Of a DNA stretch of 64,000 nt, positions 58,805 through 64,000 are shown one piece after another. Position 1 is the first letter of the stretch. Each line of letters opens with the position of its first letter. Under the pieces are notes generated by a model, which worked only from the letters and a program-made list of their open reading frames with translations, was not told the DNA's origin and did no database searches. The position numbers and the translations under genes were made by a program. Source of the stretch: UBA6144 sp964399165. Lineage in GTDB: Bacteria > Bdellovibrionota > Bacteriovoracia > Bacteriovoracales > Bacteriovoracaceae. The DNA is taken from positions 62,001 through 126,000 of the forward strand of contig CAYNPO010000003.1 of NCBI GenBank assembly GCA_964399165.1. The letters run 5' to 3'.

Positions 58805-59935
58805 ATGGACAACCAAGCCGGGGGGACCTATATCTTCCCCATGCAGAACCTGAAGACGCGTTTTCTCGCGTATTACGAAAAACACGAGACCCGCGTAGAT
58901 GCCGGCTTCTTTCTCGGTGGCTTCCTCTTCGACGTTCTGACACTCTCCTCCGTGGACGACACCCTCGCCCTGGCCCAACAGGTACTTTATCTCAACGTCA
59001 TCGGTGCCATACTTTGGATGGAGTTTCTGGTCCAGGGTGGTCATCCGCCGCCTTTGCCCCGCTGGAGCAAACTCTGGGAGCTGCGCCAGCTGGTAGTGCA
59101 CTTCCTGCTGGGAAGTCTCTTGAGCGTGTACTCGCTTTTCCTGCTCAAAAGCTCCTCGCTGTTCTCCACCGGCATTTTCGTTTTCGCCCTCATGGCCATC
59201 ATGGTGGCCAACGAACTCAAACGCGTGCAGCAGGCCAGCGTGGATCTGCGAGCGGGGCTTTATGTAGGCTGCCTAGGTCTTTTTTTCGGCATCATGTATC
59301 CGCTACTCCTGGGCTTTGTTGGGTGGACGCCGTTCTTGCTCGCCTTGGCCACCACGGGCCTGGTGGTGTGGATGGGGTACCGGGGCATCGTGAAGCTCAC
59401 CGGCGACACCCAGCTGGCCCGCCGCCGCTGGGCCCTGCCCGGGGGCGTGGTGGTGGCCAGCGCCTTCGTGTGTTACCTCATGGGCTGGATTCCGCCGGTG
59501 CCGCTCTCGCTCTCCGACGTGGGGATCTACCACCGCATCACTAAAGACGGGGACCAGTTTCTTCTCCATCACGAAAAACCGCGTTGGCGTTTTTGGGAAT
59601 CCGGCGACCAGCAGTTCCGGGCCGCCCCGGGGGATGCCATCCACGTCTACGCCCAGGTGAGTTCCCCGGCGCGCTTTGACGACACCGTGATTCTCCACTG
59701 GCAGTTCAAGGACCCCCAGGCCGGCTGGAGCACCACCGACCGCATTCCCATGCGTGTGAGCGGGGGACGTACCGAGGGCTACCGGGGGCACGCCTTCAAG
59801 CAGAACTTCACCCCAGGGGACTGGCGGGTCAAAGTGGAGACCACCGACGGACGGGAAATCGGCAGGATTCACACCACTGTCAGCTTAATTGAGGACCCAG
59901 GGCCCGATCGGACTTTCCAAATCGAGACGCGATAG
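58805..59935 (+). CDS. DUF2914 membrane protein
   Basis: This 376-residue protein has about seven transmembrane spans in the first 240 residues and an exported C-terminal DUF2914 domain (GIYHRITKDG, HWQFKDPQAGWSTTDRIPM, FTPGDWRVKVETTDGREIGR). The family is uncharacterised but often linked to envelope modules. The start is uncertain because no good ribosome site precedes either candidate ATG. Confidence 0.82.
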   Translation: MDNQAGGTYIFPMQNLKTRFLAYYEKHETRVDAGFFLGGFLFDVLTLSSVDDTLALAQQVLYLNVIGAILWMEFLVQGGHPPPLPRWSKLWELRQLVVHFLLGSLLSVYSLFLLKSSSLFSTGIFVFALMAIMVANELKRVQQASVDLRAGLYVGCLGLFFGIMYPLLLGFVGWTPFLLALATTGLVVWMGYRGIVKLTGDTQLARRRWALPGGVVVASAFVCYLMGWIPPVPLSLSDVGIYHRITKDGDQFLLHHEKPRWRFWESGDQQFRAAPGDAIHVYAQVSSPARFDDTVILHWQFKDPQAGWSTTDRIPMRVSGGRTEGYRGHAFKQNFTPGDWRVKVETTDGREIGRIHTTVSLIEDPGPDRTFQIETR

Positions 59936-59966
59936 GCCATTGTGGAGATTCCTGTACGGAGGTTCC

Positions 59967-60944
59967 ATGTTGCTTGCCCTGCTCTTGGCCATCGCTCCCG
60001 TTTACGCTCAAGAACTTGACCCCCACGCCGTCCGCAACACCACCCCCCGCTACCTGGGGCTAGCCACTGGCGACCTGAATAAACTCCAGCGCTCCGGCAA
60101 CTACTCCTGGCCTGTGCGAGTGCAGTCTATCGGCCACACCAATGCCTCCTACCAGCGCTATGGCTGGACTACTCCTTACTTCCACCACGGCCTGGACATC
60201 CGCGCCGACGCCGGCGAGGCGGTCTACGCCAGCGTGGGCGGCCGGGTAGTGAACATCGAAAACTACATGCCCGGGCCCGACTACTGGGAAGTGGCGATCC
60301 TCGACGACGAGGGCTTCCTCTGGCAGTACCACCACGTGGACCGTGACTCGATTCCCCGGGAAGTATGGAACGCCTTCCAGCTCCAGGGGCGCATCGAGAG
60401 CGGCGCGAAGATCGGCGAAGTGGTGGAGTGGGACGTGACCACCTACGGGGAGCGCTACCACCACATCCACCTGAACGTGCTGGATGGCCAGCGCCGTTAT
60501 GTGAGTCCCTTCCTCTTCCTGGCGGCCTTGCCAGACCAGGACGCGCCCAAGGTCACGCGCATCGGCCTCTTGAAGAACGGCCGCGCCCACCAAGGCAACC
60601 GGATCAGTGGTCCGTACTCCGTCTACGCCGAGGTCCACGACTTAATCCTGCACCGGCAGTTCGTGGTGCCGCCCCACATGCTCGCTTATTCTTTGAACGG
60701 CGGTCCCCAGCACGTGGTCTGGAACTTCGAAACCCTGCCTGGTGGGCGTGACGAAGAAGCCAAGGTGGAAGAGTTCTTCGTCGCCTCCATGGTGTGCGGG
60801 AACTACAGCTGCCGCCGGCAGGTCATCGATCTGGGCTTCGGGCTGGACCTGCCCCGGGCGGCCGGAGAATACACTTTACGGCTCCAGGCCTACGATTTCG
60901 TAGGTAACCTGGGTGAGGCGGAACTCCGCTGGACCGTGGAGTAA
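59967..60944 (+). CDS. secreted M23-family peptidoglycan endopeptidase
   Basis: This 325-residue protein has a signal peptide (1-17) and a LytM/M23 catalytic domain with zinc ligands His73 and Asp77 (HHGLDI) and His166/His168 (HHIHLN). It should cut cell-wall cross-links, either its own or those of other bacteria. The C-terminal third (from about 190) is a beta domain with a CGNYSC pair. GGAGG precedes the ATG; it follows the DUF2914 gene by 31 bases. Confidence 0.88.
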   Translation: MLLALLLAIAPVYAQELDPHAVRNTTPRYLGLATGDLNKLQRSGNYSWPVRVQSIGHTNASYQRYGWTTPYFHHGLDIRADAGEAVYASVGGRVVNIENYMPGPDYWEVAILDDEGFLWQYHHVDRDSIPREVWNAFQLQGRIESGAKIGEVVEWDVTTYGERYHHIHLNVLDGQRRYVSPFLFLAALPDQDAPKVTRIGLLKNGRAHQGNRISGPYSVYAEVHDLILHRQFVVPPHMLAYSLNGGPQHVVWNFETLPGGRDEEAKVEEFFVASMVCGNYSCRRQVIDLGFGLDLPRAAGEYTLRLQAYDFVGNLGEAELRWTVE

Positions 60945-60951
60945 GGGACGC

Positions 60952-61953
60952 ATGAATCTTATCACCGCCATCCTCGGTCTGTGTCTCGGGCTTGTCGCCT
61001 GGGCCGGGCCCGTGACGGTGTCGGGCCTTTCTTCTGGCGGTTTTTTTGCTCATCAATTTCACCTGGCGAACTCTTCCTGGGTCAGCGGCGCGGCCGTATT
61101 GGCGGGCGGTCCCTTCTACTGCGCCCAAGGGCAACTTGAAGCGGCCTTCTACCGTTGCATGGAAACCCGGGACGGGGAGCCCACAGTGGCCGAGTCCATG
61201 GCCGAGGCCCGAGAGCAGGCCCGCGCCCGGCGCATCGACCCCCTCCACCATGTGGCACGCTCACGCGTCTTCGTCATGAGCGGCTCCCGCGACCGCACGG
61301 TGGTGCACGCGGTGGTGCAGTCCCTGGTGGATTTCTACCGCGCCCTGGGCGTGCCCGCGCAGAACATCACCTTCGATGACAGCCTGGAAGTGGGGCACGC
61401 TTTCCCCACCGCGGACTTCGGCAACCCCTGCGGCGAGACCAGCCGCCCGCCCTACATCTCCAATTGCGGCCGGGACGTGGCCGGGGAAATCCTCACGGCC
61501 CTGGCCGGTGCCCGCCGTTCGCCCCTGGTCCCCCGGGCCGAGCGCCTCTTCCGCTTCAACCAAGCGCTCGCCATGGGGCTTCCGCGCCCGGACGCCGTCT
61601 CCATGCACGCCACCGGCTTCGTCTACATCCCCGAGGCCTGCGAGCGCGACCTCTCCCGCTGCCCCCTCCACGTGGCCTTCCACGGCTGCCGCCAGACCCA
61701 GGATGACATCGGCGACGCCTTCGTCACCCGCACCGGCTACAACCCCTGGGCCGAGGCCAACGGCGTGGTGGTCCTCTATCCCCAGGCCGCCAAGAGCTAC
61801 TTCGCCGGCAACCCCCGGGGTTGCTGGGACTGGTGGGGCTACACCGGCCCCCTCTTCCACACCCGCGCCGGACCCCAGATGGCCGCGGTCACCCGCATGG
61901 TCCGCACCTTCACCTCGGGCGCCGCGCGCCTGTTGCCGCTCATTCAGGAGTGA
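60952..61953 (+). CDS. secreted short-chain PHA (PHB) depolymerase, catalytic domain type 2
   Basis: This 333-residue protein has a signal peptide (1-18) and the type 2 order of an extracellular PHB depolymerase: lipase box GLSSGG with Ser27 very near the N-terminus, Asp and His in GSRDRTVVH and VGHAFPT, and the oxyanion His244 (AFHGCRQT) late in the sequence. It has three or more disulphide-capable cysteine pairs and no separate substrate-binding domain. It hydrolyses extracellular polyhydroxybutyrate. AAGGGA precedes the ATG, and the hydroxybutyrate dehydrogenase starts two bases after the stop. Confidence 0.88.
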   Translation: MNLITAILGLCLGLVAWAGPVTVSGLSSGGFFAHQFHLANSSWVSGAAVLAGGPFYCAQGQLEAAFYRCMETRDGEPTVAESMAEAREQARARRIDPLHHVARSRVFVMSGSRDRTVVHAVVQSLVDFYRALGVPAQNITFDDSLEVGHAFPTADFGNPCGETSRPPYISNCGRDVAGEILTALAGARRSPLVPRAERLFRFNQALAMGLPRPDAVSMHATGFVYIPEACERDLSRCPLHVAFHGCRQTQDDIGDAFVTRTGYNPWAEANGVVVLYPQAAKSYFAGNPRGCWDWWGYTGPLFHTRAGPQMAAVTRMVRTFTSGAARLLPLIQE

Positions 61954-61955
61954 AC

Positions 61956-62699
61956 ATGAAATCAGCCATTGTCACCGGTGCCTCCAGCGGCATCGGGCTC
62001 GCCGTCGCCCAGCGCCTGCACCAAGACGGCTACCAGGTCGCCAACTGGGACCTAAAAGCGCCTGCGGAAACCCATGGGGGCATCACGTTCGTTGAGTGCG
62101 ACGTTTCCAACGAGGCCAAGGTCCAGGCGGCCTTCGCCAAAACGGTGGAGCTGATCGGAACACCCCGCGTGCTGGTGAACAACTGCGGCCTGCAGTTCAT
62201 GTCGCCCATCGACGAGTTCCCCACCGAGAAATGGGAGAAGCTCATCGGCATCATGCTCACCGGCACCTTCCTGTGCACCAAAACCGTCCTGCCGGCCATG
62301 CGGAAGCTGGGCGGTGGTCGCATCATCAACATCAGCTCGGTCCACGGCAAGCTCGCCAGCCCCTTCAAGTCCGCCTACGTGGCCGCCAAGCACGGGGTGC
62401 TGGGCTTTGCCAAGGTCGCCGCCATCGAGGCGGCCCCGGACAAGATCACCGTGAACACCATCTGCCCGGGCTTCGTGGACACGCCGCTCATGCGCCAACA
62501 GGTGCGCTCCCAGATGGAGCTGAACAACCTGAAGGAAGAAGAAGTGTTGGAGCGCGTGTTCCTGAAGGACCAGCACATCAAGCGGCTCACGAGCCCGGAG
62601 CAGGTGGCGGGGATGGTGGCCTACCTGGTTTCTGATGAGGCCGCGACCATCACCGGAGAGGCGTTCAACATCTCCGGTGGATGGGGGATGGGGTTGTAG
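61956..62699 (+). CDS. bdhA: 3-hydroxybutyrate dehydrogenase (SDR)
   Basis: This 247-residue short-chain dehydrogenase has TGASSGIG at the N-terminus, NNCG, catalytic Ser in ISSVHG and YVAAKHG, and the C-terminal insert (QMELNNLKEEEVLERVFL) characteristic of D-3-hydroxybutyrate dehydrogenases. It oxidises hydroxybutyrate to acetoacetate with NAD+. It follows the PHB depolymerase in the same operon. Confidence 0.9.
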   Translation: MKSAIVTGASSGIGLAVAQRLHQDGYQVANWDLKAPAETHGGITFVECDVSNEAKVQAAFAKTVELIGTPRVLVNNCGLQFMSPIDEFPTEKWEKLIGIMLTGTFLCTKTVLPAMRKLGGGRIINISSVHGKLASPFKSAYVAAKHGVLGFAKVAAIEAAPDKITVNTICPGFVDTPLMRQQVRSQMELNNLKEEEVLERVFLKDQHIKRLTSPEQVAGMVAYLVSDEAATITGEAFNISGGWGMGL

Positions 62700-63059
62700 T
62701 TAGCGGGTTATCAGTCCGCCCACGCCCTGGGTGGCGGAACGGCCGCCGATGCGGGCGCCACCTGCTCGGCATTCCACCCAAGCGGAAACTTGTGCGCCTT
62801 CTTGGTCACAACCGTTCCAGGTGTTGGGGTCTCCACTGCCGCCACAGCGGCGGTTGTCAAAGGCCTCACGGTAGAGACGGCGGGCCTGGGCCTGGGCCTC
62901 GGCACAAGTGGCGCCGAAGCCTCGCGCGTAACGAGTACCCCGGATACTGCAGACTTCGGTGTCGCGCTGGCCTTGGCAGAAGTGGGGGTCAGAGGCAAAG
63001 GCGCCGGAGGAGAGAGCGGCCAGAGACAGGCAGAGGGAGGAAATCATCAACGGTTTCAT
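62700..63059 (-). CDS. small secreted cysteine-rich protein, unknown
   Basis: This 119-residue protein has a signal peptide (1-22, AFAS) and six or more cysteines (FCQGQ, VCSIRG, TCAEAQ, RCGG, GCDQE, ECRAG) suggesting three disulphides. The motif ATCAEAQAQARRLY is helix-like. The ATG at 63059 follows GAGGTG; a GTG two codons upstream is less likely. Convergent with the dehydrogenase, whose stop it abuts. Confidence 0.68.
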   Translation of the reverse strand: MKPLMISSLCLSLAALSSGAFASDPHFCQGQRDTEVCSIRGTRYARGFGATCAEAQAQARRLYREAFDNRRCGGSGDPNTWNGCDQEGAQVSAWVECRAGGARIGGRSATQGVGGLITR

Positions 63060-63129
63060 GGGCACCTCGTTTTCCCTCTCTTAGGGGAAAGGCTTCCGGG
63101 AAGGCGTGGGGCCTCCCCGGGGGGGTCAT

Positions 63130-63507
63130 TTAGTTCTGGTGGCGGGCGCAGGCAACATGGAGGAGGTTGGCGTCGAAGGTGACGTAAAGCTCAGAGGGTG
63201 TCCTCAGGCGAAGCGAATTTCTGGCGGAGCCCATCAGTTGGCCGCTCTGGCTTATGGCCATGTGCAGGAGGGTTTCATCTTCGCCCAAGCCAGCACCGAG
63301 ATCCACGCCGTAACGGTCGAACCTCACGCTGATATTGTCGGGAAGCGAGACGGTCCGTACCGAGCCAACGGCATCCAGTCGCAACTCCTGTTCGAAGAGG
63401 ACCTGGTGGCTGGGCGTGGTGTAGCTGATCTCACAGTCGACCACCCCCGCATGGGCGGTGCTGAGGGCCAGTACAAAAGCCAGAGAGGCGAAGGCGAGCT
63501 TTTTCAT
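63130..63507 (-). CDS. small secreted beta-rich protein, unknown
   Basis: This 125-residue protein has a signal peptide (1-20, AHAG) and a mature part with an early cysteine (VDCEIS) and a late one (HVACARHQN), beta-rich between. The layout matches the other small orphans at 1460 and 6575. GGAG precedes the ATG. Confidence 0.7.
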   Translation of the reverse strand: MKKLAFASLAFVLALSTAHAGVVDCEISYTTPSHQVLFEQELRLDAVGSVRTVSLPDNISVRFDRYGVDLGAGLGEDETLLHMAISQSGQLMGSARNSLRLRTPSELYVTFDANLLHVACARHQN

Positions 63508-63624
63508 TGGGTCTCCAAGGTTAGATTTGATCCCATGGTATCGCCGCTCGTTTCCGCGCCAGCGCGAATCAGTAAAACTTACGTGGTGTCTAAAGTTTTG
63601 ACAGCTCGGCTCAGGGCGAATTGC

Positions 63625-63999
63625 TTAGAAGCTCCCCAACACGGTCCCCAGCACCACCACTGCGACCGTCGCAAGTACCGGAAAGGCCACTGCCACCATG
63701 AAGATGTCCGCATAGGAGCGCTTGTGGTCCATGCCACAAATGGCCAGCAGAGTGATCACGGCCCCGTTGTGGGGAAGGGTGTCGAAGCCGCCGGAAGAAA
63801 GAGAAGCCACTCGATGTAAGAGTTCCGGGGAGATGTTCTGGGCCTGGGCCATTTCTAAATAGGTCGTGCCAAGCGCTTCCAGTGCGATGGAAAGTCCCCC
63901 TGAAGCGGAGCCGGTAATACCGGCGAGCACGTTCACTGCCACGGCCTCCGAGACCAGGGGAAAGGAGGGAAAAAGTCCGAGGATGCTGGCCTTTACCAA
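63625..63999 (-). CDS. GntP-family permease, C-terminal part (gene continues beyond the window)
   Basis: The 124 visible residues form the last three or four spans of a GntP-type transporter: GITGSASGGLSIALEALGTTY, ISPELLHRVASLSSGGFDTLPHNG and MDHKRSYADIFMVAV are typical of gluconate/hydroxybutyrate permeases of about 440 residues. The frame is open to the window end, so the N-terminal two thirds are missing. Next to PHB depolymerase and hydroxybutyrate dehydrogenase, import of 3-hydroxybutyrate is the likely role. Confidence 0.8.
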   Translation of the reverse strand: MVKASILGLFPSFPLVSEAVAVNVLAGITGSASGGLSIALEALGTTYLEMAQAQNISPELLHRVASLSSGGFDTLPHNGAVITLLAICGMDHKRSYADIFMVAVAFPVLATVAVVVLGTVLGSF

Positions 64000-64000
64000 G

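Noticed and set aside
1..64000. CRISPR arrays, prophage, integrons or insertion sequences
   Set aside because: No repeat-spacer pattern, transposase, integrase or phage structural gene was found on either strand; the only repeat seen is the two-copy palindrome.

Overview
GC-rich bacterial chromosome segment with dense gene packing on both strands. It contains no phage genes, insertion sequence or CRISPR array. The content points to a Gram-negative, probably free-living or predatory member of the Bdellovibrionota/Oligoflexia: an unusually high number of small signal-peptide proteins without recognisable domains, several lipoproteins, a TIGR02147-family regulator coupled to a secreted protein, a HAD-IG 5'-nucleotidase, several secreted hydrolases and an orphan RRM protein. 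The placement is inference from gene content; no rRNA is present to test it.

Layout. 0-1.5 kb: an AT-richer patch with a Phd/RelE-type toxin-antitoxin pair plus an extra XRE regulator. 2.0-4.0 kb: an arsenic operon run by a MerR-type rather than an ArsR-type regulator (merR, arsI-like C-As lyase, thioredoxin-type arsC, aquaglyceroporin). 4.1-15 kb: ribosome GTPase RbgA, an erythromycin-esterase-like secreted enzyme, an RRM protein with a VF530 partner, a beta-lactamase-fold hydrolase, a purple-acid-phosphatase-like enzyme and many orphan secreted proteins. 15.2-23 kb: CBS protein, hybrid histidine kinase, and a marR-tolC-RND efflux operon with no adaptor gene. 23-30 kb: Wzm/Wzt-type ABC exporter, HiPIP, orphan cytosine methylase, AmpG-like transporter, ankyrin lipoprotein. 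30-36 kb: DUF2797 protein, aminopeptidase N, a widespread uncharacterised 474-residue protein abutting a lipoate ligase-like gene. 36-46 kb: bL33, TIGR02147/secreted pair, DUF4340-like and PilZ-like proteins, subtilase, bL28, transketolase, GNAT. 46-54 kb: 2OG oxygenase, 5'-nucleotidase, trypsin-ankyrin fusion, tRNA-Ala, DUF938, GH37/63-like glycosidase, PAP2, DUF454. 54-64 kb: GMC oxidoreductase pair, lipoprotein operon, DUF2914, M23 peptidase, then polyhydroxybutyrate depolymerase, hydroxybutyrate dehydrogenase and a GntP-type permease cut by the window end.

How parts work together. The ars operon should cleave trivalent methylarsenicals, reduce arsenate and release arsenite through a channel, all from one autoregulated promoter. 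The last three metabolic genes form a plausible route for extracellular PHB: depolymerise, import hydroxybutyrate, oxidise to acetoacetate. The regulators of both resistance operons sit behind promoters whose predicted transcription start falls at or next to the start codon, suggesting leaderless mRNAs. A 43-45 bp palindromic repeat occurs twice, at the 3' ends of the lipoate ligase and GNAT genes, and behaves like a REP-type element.
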